From assembly GCF_019578655.1 (NCBI RefSeq), contig NC_063257.1, positions 30,911,159-30,975,158 on the forward strand: a DNA stretch of 64,000 nt, read 5' to 3'. Of the stretch, positions 1 to 11,291 are shown piece after piece. Source of the DNA: Ricinus communis (lineage: Eukaryota > Streptophyta > Magnoliopsida > Malpighiales > Euphorbiaceae). How positions within the stretch are numbered: the first letter of the stretch is position 1; each line of letters starts with the position of its first letter. The position numbers and the translations under genes are program-made. Under the pieces are notes generated by a model. The model did no database searches. It saw only the letters and a program-made list of their open reading frames with translations, and was not told the origin of the DNA.

Positions 1-341
1 AGGTAAGCCAATTTAATAACAAGGAAATAATAACCTAAATCGTACACTTCTAATCATACCCATGTCGAATGTTGCTAAACTACTCATCGTGTCCATATGT
101 AAAAGATGAACACTTGATTATTTAAGTGTAAATAACTTATGAGTTCACATTTATACATGTTAAAAACTAACTCAAGGTTTCAAGAATCTTAATATAATAG
201 CAGTCTTTCATCAACTCTTATATAAAATAATAAGAAAAAGCTGAGTGGAAAAATTTAAAATTTTGCAAAAAATTAACCAAAGTTGCTAATTCTCATGGCA
301 TATGACGTATAAATTTTAATCGAAGAAATATTCTATTTCCC

Positions 342-400
342 TCCCCCACACTTAAATTTGACATTGTCCTTAATGTCATTGCATATATAAAAATAAAGAA
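342..400 (-). other. Conserved 3' UTR motif of Athila/Tat elements
   Basis: On the minus strand this reads a stretch around AATGACATTAAGGACAATGT followed by AAGTGTGGGGGAGGG. Similar sequence is widespread in plant gypsy elements between integrase and the 3' LTR. It shows that the element's 3' UTR is present even though the pol genes are not, and that the 3' LTR should start just outside the window. To the right, 401-827 is AT-rich with no readable gene. Confidence 0.55.
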
Positions 401-827
401 TAAAAAGAGAGGAAAAAGATAGAATACTCCCCTAGAATTTTGCAATGCATAGTAAGCCATGAACTTGAATTCCAATCTCCACCATTCAAACCTTAGAAGC
501 ACACTTGAACACACATCATTGATAATTATAAAAGAAATAAATAAATAAAGAATTAAAAATAATAAACTATTCTAAATATACTATAAAGATTAAGTCCTAA
601 GATAATTAAAAGTTAGGTCCTAATAAATAAATATAAATTCTAGAATAAAATTTAAAAAATAAAGTCCTAAATCAATGATATGACTATTTATGTGGAGGAG
701 ATTGATATATATTTAATTTTTAAAGAGGGTATTTTAACTTAAACATAACTCATCATTTTTTTATTATAATCAATCTCTAATTTTTTAGATTTAATTATTT
801 TAATTTTTACTCAATTTTTTTTAGCGG

Positions 828-1215
828 CCACCCCGCGGACTACATTGTTAAGCTGTTGTCGCGTCTGCTTACACTGCGGGCCCGTCTCTGCGTCGCGTGC
901 CTATGCTCGATCTGCGGGCCGCTCGCTGCCGTCGGCCTGCTGCCGATGCTACGGGCCCGTTCGCTTGCTGCTTGCCTAAGCTGCGGGCATGTGACCCGCT
1001 GCTCGCCTCCTCACGGTAGCTTCCCCCGCGGCTTGCGGCAGCACGAAGGTGTTGGGTTTGTTGCGGCTAGCTTCCATGCGGAGCATCCCGCGAGCCACGG
1101 CTGGCTGCTACGGGCCCGTGTCATTCCTGTCGTGTCTCTACTATGGGCCCGTGTCATCTCTGTCGTGCCTCTACTACGGGCCCGTGTGAAAATTCGATGC
1201 CACAACGTGGCTCAT
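828..1215. repeat. GC-rich island with repeated GGGCCC
   Basis: A sharply GC-rich block in AT-rich surroundings. The hexamer GGGCCC, mostly within CGGGCCCGT, occurs at least six times. The last three copies (about 1108-1190) form a near-perfect tandem array with a 33-bp period built on CTACTACGGGCCCGTGTCAT. A 131-codon plus-strand ORF (856-1251) crosses it, but its composition follows the repeat and it resembles no protein I know. It lies in the 3' non-coding part of the surrounding retroelement. Confidence 0.7.
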
Positions 1216-1574
1216 TCAAAAAATTATTTTTTTTTCTCTTTTTTTTTTTAGAGCTTTAATTGCTTCGCATTGAGACATATTGCCTTTTGGGGATCAAACG
1301 TAAGCCTACATGATAAACATAAAACAAATAAAAAATAAAAAAATAAAAAATAAAATAATAACTTAAATGCATAAAAATAAAAATACAATTACTAAGTTTA
1401 TTGTCTATAGCTAGACATTCCTGATTATGCTCATAGTGGGTGTTCATCCGTGCACTCCACCTCTTCGTCATAAGCCATTACTTTCAAGTATGACTTCATA
1501 CTTTTAATGTGGACATCTAAAGTGTCACGAAAGCTCTTGTCAATTAAGAATGGAATATTATCATATAATAGTTC

Positions 1575-2429
1575 TTAAACAAGATTATCTAAATAATTAT
1601 ATGAACACTTATCAATAGTAGATAAAGTTAGAGAATTAAACACTTTAAGTTCCACAGTTTCTCCTAAAACTGTTATGGTAAGTTTTCCATCATGCACATC
1701 AATCACAGCTCTAGTAATTGCCATGAAAGGTCTACCAATGAGTATAGTTTGCTCATTATCTCTTTTTGGTGTGTTTTCCATGTCAAGTACTACAAAATCA
1801 ACTGGAATTATTAACTTACCTACTTGTACTAGCAAGTCTTCCACTATACCTCTAGGATATTTCATCGTTCTGTCTGCAAATTGTAGAGACATAGTGGTAG
1901 GCTTCAACTCTTCCAAGCCAAGTCGTTCATACATCGAGTAAGGCATCAAGTTGATGCTTGCTCCCAAATCTAACGTGGCTTTTGTGTCCTTTTTGTCACC
2001 TATTGTTATATTAATGGTGAAGCTACCAGGATCCTTCATCTTAAGGGGCAACTGATGTTGAAGCATTACACTTGCTACTTGTACTTTTTTATTGTTCATA
2101 TATCGCCTTTTGTTGGTGTTCAACTCTTCAAAAAATTTTGTATAAGCTGGCTTATTCCTGATAACATCCAACAAAAGTAAATTAGTAGGAACTTTTGAGA
2201 GCATCTCAATACTTTTAAATTTTCTTTTTATCCTTTCTGCTCTCTTTGGTTGGTAAGGCTGAGCTGCCTTATGAAATTCAGGTCTAGAAAATGCTTCTTT
2301 TTCTTTCTTCTCAAACCCAAGATTAGGCTCTACTTTTTCTTCCTTTTGCATGCTCTCCTTATTGATTTGCACTAATCTATAATTTTTAGGTATACCTGTA
2401 TAAGAAGAAGAATTCATTTCAGTTTCCAT
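1575..2429 (-). CDS. gypsy gag C-terminus plus retropepsin-like protease ORF
   Basis: An open frame of 284 codons. Residues 1-110 form a charged linker. Residues 135-250 look like a plant Ty3/gypsy aspartic protease: the active-site region is TLDLGASINLMPYS at about 152-165 (D-L-G-A replacing the usual D-S/T-G-A, common in this group), and ILIGRPFMAITRAVIDV at about 230-246 matches the conserved C-terminal strand and helix. The start ATG is simply the first in the frame; the true polyprotein would be continuous with gag. Translation stops at 1575 and no RT follows. A host DDI1-like protease is a less likely alternative because of the gag context. Confidence 0.75.
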   Translation of the reverse strand: METEMNSSSYTGIPKNYRLVQINKESMQKEEKVEPNLGFEKKEKEAFSRPEFHKAAQPYQPKRAERIKRKFKSIEMLSKVPTNLLLLDVIRNKPAYTKFFEELNTNKRRYMNNKKVQVASVMLQHQLPLKMKDPGSFTINITIGDKKDTKATLDLGASINLMPYSMYERLGLEELKPTTMSLQFADRTMKYPRGIVEDLLVQVGKLIIPVDFVVLDMENTPKRDNEQTILIGRPFMAITRAVIDVHDGKLTITVLGETVELKVFNSLTLSTIDKCSYNYLDNLV

Positions 2430-2557
2430 AGCAATATTATCATCAACAACCTCACCTTTTCTAATAGTAGTAATGGAATTGACTTGTTCAGGTTAATTTG
2501 ATAGTTTCTCTTTATTGAGCTCTTCAATAATTTGTCTCATTTGAGCTTCTAAACATT

Positions 2558-3758
2558 TTAGTGAAGCCTCAATGAAATCTGTCTTTTTTCATTCCTTTCC
2601 ATCCTATCATGAGAAGCCATCATAAATGATTGAAGTATTTTTTCCAAACTTGGCTTCCTTTGTTCATTAGATCGAAGAGTTTGTTCTTGATCTTGAAAGA
2701 AAAGATTGGAGTCCTTTTGGAATTGAGAATATTGGTCTTGATAATGAGGTTGATTTTGATTTTTCAATAATTATAGTGAGTTTTGGTCATTGTATTTCAA
2801 AGAAAAATTTGGATGGTTTTTCCAACCTGTATTATATGTGTTGGAATAAAGGTCATTCGTAGGATGCATGGGTTGGTAAGAATCCATCAAATTTGTTTGG
2901 TCATACATATTTCCTCTATAATTATCAAAAGATGAACAAACATTAGCACTATAACCATAAATACCACAAATACCACATACCTCATTATTTGGTGAGTTTT
3001 TTTGTTGAAGCAAGTATCTTAACTTACTTAGTTAATTCAACCAATTGCATTGTCATCTCACTACTAGTTACTACTTCATTTACTTCTATTCTCTGTCCTC
3101 ACACTCTTTTGTTAAGAATTGGCTCCTAACATCTCAAAAATGTCATAAACCTCATAAGGTATCCTTTCTAACATAGCACCCCCAACTGCATTATCAACCA
3201 TATATTGATATTGTTGTATCAACCCATCATAAAATAATTGCTTAGTTATTGGGGGTTGAAATCCATGGAGTGGGCATTACAATAAAAGTGATTTGAAGCG
3301 ATCTCATGCTTCATGAAAAGATTCAACATGCTCTTAATAAAAATTAGAAATTTCAGCTCTTAATTCTTTGGTCTTTTGCTGTGAGTAAAATCTACTCATA
3401 AACTTTTGATAAACTTCATCCCAATTTCTCAAAGAATTAGGAGGCAAGATTATTAACCAAGCCTTTGCTCTATCTTTCAATGAATAAGAGAAACACCTCA
3501 TTCTTAGTTGATCCTCATTAAGTCCAAATAATGGGAAAGTATGAACTATAGTATAAAACTCTCTAATGAATTTAATGCATCCTCACTAGGCAAACTATAA
3601 AATGAAGGAAGTATATTAAAATAAATACTCTTAAGTTCATAATTCCTAGATGGATCACCTAGAACTATGCATGAAGTAGTTTTATCAATTGTAGGCAGTG
3701 CATTATTTTTCATAGTCATTCGCCTTTCAACTCCTATTTCTCTTAATGGGTTTTCCAC
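2558..3758 (-). pseudogene. gag of the Athila-like element, broken
   Basis: The minus-strand reading begins near 3758 with NPLREIGVERR, a common N-terminal phrase of this gag group. It continues through a Retrotrans_gag core (about 3540-3120) with phrases such as MRCFSYSLKDRAKAWL, NSLRNWDEVYQKFMSRF and HEAWDRFKSLL. At 2771-3013 is a poor zinc-knuckle-like stretch, CGICGIYGYSANVC, with the histidine position altered. The frame is interrupted several times, for example after the LNSLESF phrase at 3546, within the core, and between 2771 and 2767. No complete Gag can be made. Followed directly by the protease ORF on the same strand. Confidence 0.75.
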
Positions 3759-4002
3759 GATATCAACTTCTTATTTTGATTCTTCTTTTAGTTGTTTCCT
3801 GCTAAGCATATAAAAAAAAAATATAGATTTGAAAAAAAAAACTTAAAAATAAAATTTACAAGCAAAACAAAAATGCATAAACAAAACAAATCATAAAACA
3901 CAAAATAAACAAACAAAACAAACAAAAACCCATAAACAACACAAAGCACAAAATAAAAAACACTTTTGTTAATCAATCAATATAATAAATTTGGACACAG
4001 TT

Positions 4003-4017
4003 CCCCGGCAACGGCGC
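4003..4017 (-). other. Primer binding site, tRNA-Asp type
   Basis: The plus strand reads CCCCGGCAACGGCGC, which matches the 3' end of plant tRNA-Asp apart from the terminal CA. The minus strand is therefore complementary to that tRNA, as expected for a minus-strand element. The match sets the element's polarity and the LTR inner edge. A tRNA-Asp type site is usual for Athila-like elements. Confidence 0.8.
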
Positions 4018-4025
4018 AAAAAACT

Positions 4026-5275
4026 TGATGTGTCTTTTTTAGTACTCGCAAGTGCACAAACTGTTCCTATAGTAAGGGTAAGTTCACCACGAGGTCGATC
4101 TCTCAATGAACTATGAGACCACTTATTATAAAGACTAATTATCAACACAAAACAATAAAAGTAAATCTAAATACTCTAAATTAGTATATTAAGAGGTAAT
4201 ATTCATAAAGTAAAGTAACTAATGCAGATGTTTATGATCTAAAACTATATGCTAGAAAAAGAGTATTTAGTCAAGCCATTTACTTAGTAATCCCCTTATT
4301 TTACTTTAAGCCTAGATCTAATGAATGAGATGGTGATGTACATTTTTTCTTAAATTACTAAAGCTAATGATGCAACTTAGGTTTCTTATACCAACATAGA
4401 TTAAAGTAAAGATGATGTTTCTAATACTTTGAACCTAAAGGTTTCATAATAATTACTATTGCTAAATTAATATGATGGTTAACTAATAATAATAACTGAA
4501 ACTAATAAAGATTTGAAAGTAAAGAAATCATTCATTAAATAAATAAATAACAAAGTTCATATAAAAGTAAAAAGGCTAAACTAAACACTTATGAAAACTA
4601 GCCTAAACATATTTAATCCAATAATCATGGTATTAAATAGAAAGACAAAAAATTAAAAACTCCCTCTAGATCAAGAATTTCTTTAAGTAGAAAGAAGATT
4701 GATCATCACTTTCCACTTCTTGAAAAACTCCTTAGATCCTAAAAAGAGTAATGGAAATTAAAACTATATGTTTATGGAAAAATATAGAGAATTATAGAAA
4801 AAATAATAGTGTGCAGGTGTAGAGAGCAGGTAGGAGAAAACTTCCCTCATTTTAGAATTAGGTTTTGCAGAGATTTATATAGAGAAGAATCATCCTCTAT
4901 ATAAATTTCCATAGAGATAAGTATACTAATATAAAAGTCTATCTAATAAATAAGATTTTAAGTATCTTAATCTCCACCAAATACTATCCCATAAATAACT
5001 CTTAATATAAATCATAATAATTATACAAAATGACTAGAATATCATTTGGGCTTTCTAATTGGCAGTTCATGCGTCTTAATCTTGGGCCTTGACACGAACA
5101 TGTCACATTAAGCTTCTTTTAGCTCCATATTTTCCTCTTTTTGCTAATATTCCTGAAAACAGACAATTAAACTTAAGTGAGGTAAAAATATATATTTTCA
5201 CCATTTTATATATAGAAATATATCATTAAAGCTCTAAAATACTCTTAAATATCTATACATAATTTGGACCGATCA
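4026..5275 (-). repeat. 5' LTR of the Athila-like element
   Basis: On the plus strand it starts TGATGTGTC and ends GGACCGATCA, giving TG...CA ends over 1250 bp. The inner edge at 4026 is fixed by the primer binding site nine bases away. The outer edge at 5275 is inferred from the terminal CA only, because the partner LTR is outside the window, so it may be off by some bases. Confidence 0.6.
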
Positions 5276-5299
5276 AAATTCCATAATCAAACTACATTT

Positions 5300-6800
5300 A
5301 TTACATTCATTTCAAGTAATTCATCTCGGGCATGCTCGCTAAGCGAGCATACATAGAAAAAGATTGAGAATCCTATAAACAAAGATATCAAAATTTAAAT
5401 AATTTTGTGTACAAACTAAATTTTTATGTGAATATATTAAATTTATATCAATTTAAATAATAAGCTTTGAAATCTAATGTTTACTAACTTAATATTTTTA
5501 TTTTGCTAGGGTAGACTGGGCTCAAGCAATTATTTAAATTCGAGGTCAATTTAAATTAAATAAAAGGTTCTTTCATAAATATAAAGAACTAAAAATATCA
5601 TTTTTACTGTCATTTAAGAAGGAAGCATACTCAGGTAGAGAATAGTTTCAAAGATTACAAAAAATGATTGAAAAAAGAAAAGAGTACTAAAGAATACCCA
5701 GAAAGGAAACAGTTGCGAAGCTCAATAAGAACACAAAACCCAGAAAAAAGATAAGTGAAAGTAGACATGGAAAATTAGAGATTTCTTAAGTTGTAAAGTA
5801 AGAAAGACAAACAAACAAAAATTAGTAATGTGACATAAAGACACATATATATGGATATGGGTATCAATTTAATACATCTCTTGTAAAGCTTGCTTGAGTT
5901 TTTTTTCTTTCAATAATTGTGTCTTTTTTCATAAAGTAACTTTATATATATATATATATATATCATAATTTTTTAAATATATATTTTTACCATAGTGTTT
6001 CAAAACTCATAAATCAATTAATCAATTAGTTGGTTCATGAATAAAAGTGATTCTTTAGTTCTTCGTACCTTAATATAGATATTAATAAGATTTTATCATT
6101 ATAATAGTGAATATAAAAAATTATTATTTAAAAATAATCACAACAATAATAAATTATAATATATTTATATAATAAAAAAATTATGAATCATAAATATCAA
6201 CTTAGAAATTAAATTTATATTATGTTGAATTTATAAGAATATAATTTATTTTGTATATATATAAATTATATTTTAGAAAAATTTTAAAAGTATTTATAAA
6301 ATAATTTTCTTATAAATGTACAGTAAAAGGTATATCTTGCAATCAAAATTTAAATTTGTTCAAATATATTTTAATTACAGTTTTTTTCATATCAGTCAAT
6401 ATAATGGAATACATTCATGTCCTTATATATAATATACTTATTACACTTATATCTTTAGAAAAATACAAGCAAAAGCTACAGTAAATGGTTTATATTTTAT
6501 AAATGTATACAAATATTTCATATATCTTTTGTATACATTTCGCATATAATTCGTATATAATTTATTTTACATATATGTCAACTATGTTTTAGACATTTTT
6601 TTAAAAGAATGTACATCAAAAAATATATGTTAAGTGTATATATATATATATATATATTTTTTAAAAATTAATATACATTATACTTATTTAAATATTTCTT
6701 GCATATATTTATAATAACTTTAAATATTTACACCTTTTAAAAGAGAGGTCAAAAGCAACATCAAATGGTATATGCTGAACAAAATATGACATACAATAAT
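5300..6800 (+). repeat. AT-rich direct repeat, copy 1
   Basis: Copy 1 opens with a stretch ending CATGCTCGCTAAGC (about 5330) and ends after TGGTATATGCTGAACAAAATAT (about 6790). Most of its length is matched in order by 7210-8420, with divergence and small indels. Shared landmarks are TTAATATTTTTATTTT, AATCAATTAGTT and CACCTTTTAAAAGAGAG. No coding capacity is seen. Its class is unknown; it could be a pair of long terminal repeats, a Helitron or a tandem duplication. It includes a short TA run near 5942-5963. Confidence 0.65.
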
Positions 6801-7209
6801 TATATAAGCCACGAGTAAAAAATATACCAGATTTATTTGTCAAGCCATAAATATCTATAAATAGATAAATATCCCATAATGAGCAAACTCCCAAGTAATC
6901 AAACAACAAATCAAAACACACTCAAAGCCTATAGACTTTATTCTTAAAATAGAATAGCAATTCTTATTGAAATAATCCTTGCATTTAATTTTCCAGTACA
7001 TTCAAGCTTTAGTATCCTCAAGTAATCATTTACATTCTTATAAGTTTTAGTTTTATGCAAATAATTCCTCAAGCTTTCCAATTATGATTTTCATCATTTA
7101 CTTTACTACAAATGAACTGCTTACATTTAATATTTTTAATTCCTTAGCTCATAAAAATTTAGCTTACAAATCTAAGCTATATGCTTAAGTTTACTTTATT
7201 TTTAGCTCA

Positions 7210-8226
7210 AATCCTTAAGTATTCATTTGATTTGTCTCGGTCATGCTCGCTAAGCAAACATACATAAAAGAATCGAGAATATTATAAACAAAGACCTTAA
7301 AATAAATTCAATCAAATTTAAATAATTTTGTGTATAATCTATATCTTTATGTGAATATATTAAATTTATATCAGTTTGAATTAATAAGCTTTGAAATCTA
7401 ATTTTTACTAACTTAATATTTTTATTTTTGAAGGATAGAGTGGGCTCGAAGCAACTATTTAAATTCAAGGGCTAATTCAAATTAAATAAGGAGTTTTTTT
7501 AAAAATATTCTAAAAAGAGCTAAAAATATCATTTTCACTGTCAATAAATTTTTCTTTTAAAAATATTATAAGTTAAGATTTTTTTAATAATATTGTAACA
7601 ATTTATGAGTCACACGTAGGTCGATATGTATAATAACAATTTATGAGGCCCGCTCTCCCCCCGGCACAGAGACACATCTATATGTATATCGGCGTGCAAT
7701 TTAATATATCTCTTTGTAAAGCTCGGTTGAAGTCTTCTAAATATATGTATATATATATATTCAAACGTATATTTTTTCATAGTATTTTAAAACTCATAAA
7801 TTAATTAATCAATTAGTTAGTTCATGAGTAGAAGTGATTTTTTAGTTGGTCGATATTAATAAGAATTTATCATTACAATAATGAATATAAAAAGATAATT
7901 ATTTAAAAAATAACCATGACAATAATAACTTAGAATATATTTATATAATAAAAAAATATATGAATCATAAATATCAACTTAGAAATTAAGTTTATATTAT
8001 ATTTGAATTTATTAAAAATATAATTTATTATATATATATATAAATTATATTTAGAAAAATTTTAAAAATATTTATAAAAATAATTTTCTTATAAATGTAT
8101 AGTAAAAGGTATATGTTAGGTATATGTTTCGTATCTTGTAATTAAAATTTAAATTTGTTCAACATATCGTATATAGCTGGTATATAAGATATTTTTTTAA
8201 AAGGATGTACATCAAGAGATATATGT

Positions 8227-8281
<55 letters not shown>

Positions 8282-8420
8282 TTTAAAGATTGATATACAT
8301 TATACTTATTTAAATATCTCTTGCATATATTTATAATAACTTCAAATATTTGCACCTTTTAAAAGAGAGACTAGAAATAATAACAAATGGTATATGCTGA
8401 ACAAAATATAGTGTACAATA
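7210..8420 (+). repeat. AT-rich direct repeat, copy 2
   Basis: Second copy of the repeat at 5300-6800, in the same orientation and with about 400 bp between them. It carries a long TA microsatellite at 8231-8279 where copy 1 has a much shorter one (6637-6656). Part of the sequence just before it (about 6950-7290) is similar in style and order to 29530-30020 near the transporter gene, so the family is dispersed. No gene is readable in it. Confidence 0.65.
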
Positions 8421-9633
8421 ATTATATATTTGGTATCTACAACTATTTTAATTTATATAAATTGTAAATTTATAAAAATAAAAAGATAAATTCTTAAGAA
8501 ATAATTATATTACACTTATTTTATTATATGCTGGGATAAAATGTATATGTTAGTTATATGTTAGATAATAATCAAAATTTTAATTTATTAAACATATTTT
8601 TATTCTAAGACTTTTTTTTTCTTCAATAACAATGGATATAATACCAGTATTCATATTATATAATGAAATATATTCAATTTATTTTGATATATGTTCCTTA
8701 TATAACGTACTTACTATTTTTACATTCTTAGAAAAACACAACTAAAAATTACAGCAAATGGTATATATTTTACATATTATGGTATATACTTCATATATAT
8801 TTGATATACTATATAGTATATTAATGGTATCTGAAATAGTTTTTTAGTTTCTATTTTGTATCTTTAGTATCTATACACCTATAAACTTGGCTACTATTTA
8901 AGAAGTTTTACTAATTTCTTAAAACAAGCATATTATTAAACAACATCAGTGTAAAATATAATTTTATTTAATCAAATTTATTAGCCAATTCAAATAACCA
9001 TTTCATTGTTTCTCACATATAGATAGCACTATTATAAGAAAAAAAATTGAATTAAATTGAATAACTAGCCAACAAATCTTGAATTAATGCTTCATGTTAT
9101 CTTCTTTCTTTGCTAATTGTATAATAACCTACTTACTCTTTCTTTAATCGTGCTATAAATTATTTCTCCTTATTCTCCTTCTTACTATATACCATTGAAC
9201 ATATAAATGAAAATGAACGATAATATCTACACCATTGCATATTAAAATTTTTAGTATATTAAATAATAAAATAACAAATAATTTTTTTTAAATTATATAA
9301 AAAATAGTATCTATATACATATTTTAGTATCTTTTATGTATATATATAGTATATTTATATTGTTTCATATATAATTCAAACCCATCAGCATCTACCCATT
9401 AAAACCATTATCAAAAGTAAAAAAGAAATATTATTCAGGAAATTCATCAAACACCTTGGGTGCATGTTCAAATATCAGTTGCAATCATCTATTTTTCTAA
9501 AAATTTTAACATTAAAAGGGTAAATCACTACACCTCTTGTCAAATTACTAAAAATCAACATTCTAAAAACACAATCAACAACAAATCAAAAAGATCTAAT
9601 ATTTTTCTTTTTTACTATTAACAAATAAAGAAC

Positions 9634-9813
9634 TTAAAAATTCCCCTGCTTTTCTTTTAAACTCTTGGCTACTGATTTCTTAACCATTTTCTTAGAGATA
9701 ATATTGCCTAAAATCTTCTTATTATCAACAGAGATAAAATTCACCAAATTCCTTAAGATTTGAGAACAAGATTTATTACATTTAGGGGAAGTAGAAGAAT
9801 GAGTTAAAACCAT
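9634..9813 (-). CDS. Short hypothetical ORF, 59 codons
   Basis: An ATG-to-stop frame with a lysine-rich, rather protein-like composition, including phrases SQILRNLVNFISVDNKKIL and KKMVKKSVAKSLKEKQ. A TATATATATATA run lies about 40 bases upstream on the minus strand. I do not recognise the product. It sits in an AT-rich repeat area and may be a chance frame or the remains of a transposon gene. Reported only because it is cleaner than its surroundings. Confidence 0.2.
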   Translation of the reverse strand: MVLTHSSTSPKCNKSCSQILRNLVNFISVDNKKILGNIISKKMVKKSVAKSLKEKQGNF

Positions 9814-10361
9814 CTCTTAAACAAAATTAGTTGTAAAATCCTATATATATATATCCACTTTTCAAAAAGAAATTGAAAAAAAAATTGCTATGCAAGTAAT
9901 GAGAATGCTGAAAGAAAAAAGAAAGAAGTAAAAATTTGGAAATCAAAATGGAAAAAAAAAATAGAAGAAAAAAGAAAGAAAGAAGAGAGCATAGTATAAA
10001 AAAACCATAAAAATGATATAACTAAAATCAAAGTAAGTAAAAATGAAAGTTAAAGGTAAAAAAAAAATACAATAAAAATAATATTTTATATAATTTCTTT
10101 ATTAAATAAAGGGTTAAACTTTAACCGGCCCTTCCACCTTATAGTTTTAAGGAGTTTTATAAATTTAAATATAACTGATCCTGTTCTAGTCTCATTCACA
10201 ATTTGAACAAATCCTTTGCCAAATATTGATTTAATCTTATATGGAATGATTTTGTTAAATTCTTCTTTATAAAGAAAATATTTTCTAAAAATGAAGTCTT
10301 CGAATGTTTAAAAGCTGCCAATTTCCAATTTCAATAATGTAATATCCTTAAATTTAATCTG

Positions 10362-10363
<2 letters not shown>

Positions 10364-10438
<75 letters not shown>
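10364..10438. repeat. (AT)n microsatellite, about 75 bp
   Basis: An uninterrupted AT dinucleotide array. A second one, about 40 bp, follows at 10588-10628, and another at 8231-8279. Such arrays are typical of plant intergenic DNA and are prone to assembly error. Confidence 0.95.
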
Positions 10439-10441
<3 letters not shown>

Positions 10442-10582
10442 AATTTGAACAAGTTTCAAGAACAGATCTCTCCCTTCAACTTATAAATTCAAAACAAAAG
10501 AAAAATCAAATGACATTAATAAATTTTTTTTGATAAAGTAGAACTAATAAAATTGATATGTTTAAATACTTGAAATTTGTTC

Positions 10583-10632
<50 letters not shown>

Positions 10633-11291
10633 TTATATTTACGAAGAACTTTTTCTATCAAATTTGAGAGTCATTCTAATGTATCATAGGTGTATTTTAT
10701 CATATAAATTTATAAAAATTAATTTAATTTTAATTTTATAATTTATAAAAATAATTAAACAAACTATATTAATCAGTTTTATATAATATTTACAGATCAA
10801 TAAAATATATTATTTTTATTTATTAAAATTTATTATTTATTTTTAAAATTTAATCAGTATACATTATAATTATGAGATTCACCTATATAATTTTAACTTG
10901 TATAAATAATTAAAAATTTATATATTAATTCATTGATAATTAATGAAAGAATGTATATAATTAATTAATTATTTAAAATAATACAGATTAATTGTCTAAA
11001 AATTAAAAGATATATATATAATGGTAAAGTACCACAATATTATTCTAGTAAAACCCTAAATTAGGGCATTTTATTCCTGTTGTCAAACTTTAGAGGAAAT
11101 TACACAATTTACGCCCTTTTCTAAGAAATTAAAATAAATATCTGTGTTTTAAATTGTTATTTTTACGTTCTAGCTTTACTTTTAACGTTTTCTTCCTTCT
11201 TTCTCTCTTTTTCTTTGTTTTGGTAACTACCCACTCATTTCTTCAAATTTCATTTTTGTGCCTTTTTTTGTGGGTTTTTTTCTCTGCATTT

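Larger units (their letters stand above)
1..5275 (-). mobile_element. Athila-like Ty3/gypsy retrotransposon, gag-protease only, 3' end beyond window
   Basis: Read on the minus strand, the order is 5' LTR (4026-5275), primer binding site, gag, aspartic protease, then a long non-coding stretch. At about 342-400 lies the sequence that in many Athila/Tat-type elements precedes the polypurine tract, recognised by the minus-strand string AAGTGTGGGGGAGGG next to an ACATT...GACAATGTC stretch. No reverse transcriptase, RNase H or integrase is readable between the protease end (about 1575) and this 3' UTR-like sequence. The element is therefore either deleted or one of the non-autonomous gag-only gypsy derivatives. 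The 3' LTR would lie left of base 1 and is not seen. Several stops and frame breaks in gag show that it is an old copy. Confidence 0.75.
8421..11291. other. AT-rich region with microsatellites, no firm gene
   Basis: The part 8421-8830 repeats some sequence of the preceding direct repeats in degraded form. A purine-rich stretch (A and G) runs from about 9870 to 10070. Long perfect AT/TA arrays lie at 10364-10438 and 10588-10628. Apart from a 59-codon ORF at 9634-9813, nothing suggests coding. At 11154-11291 a T-rich frame is cut by the LTR-like element that starts at 11292. Confidence 0.6.

Noticed and set aside
856..1251. 131-codon ORF in the GC-rich island
   Set aside because: Its length follows from low stop-codon frequency in GC-rich repeats; the product is repeat-derived and ends in a T-rich run.
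4003..4020. Possible tRNA-Asp gene end
   Set aside because: Only the 3' end is present, directly beside an LTR; it is a primer binding site and no cloverleaf can be formed.
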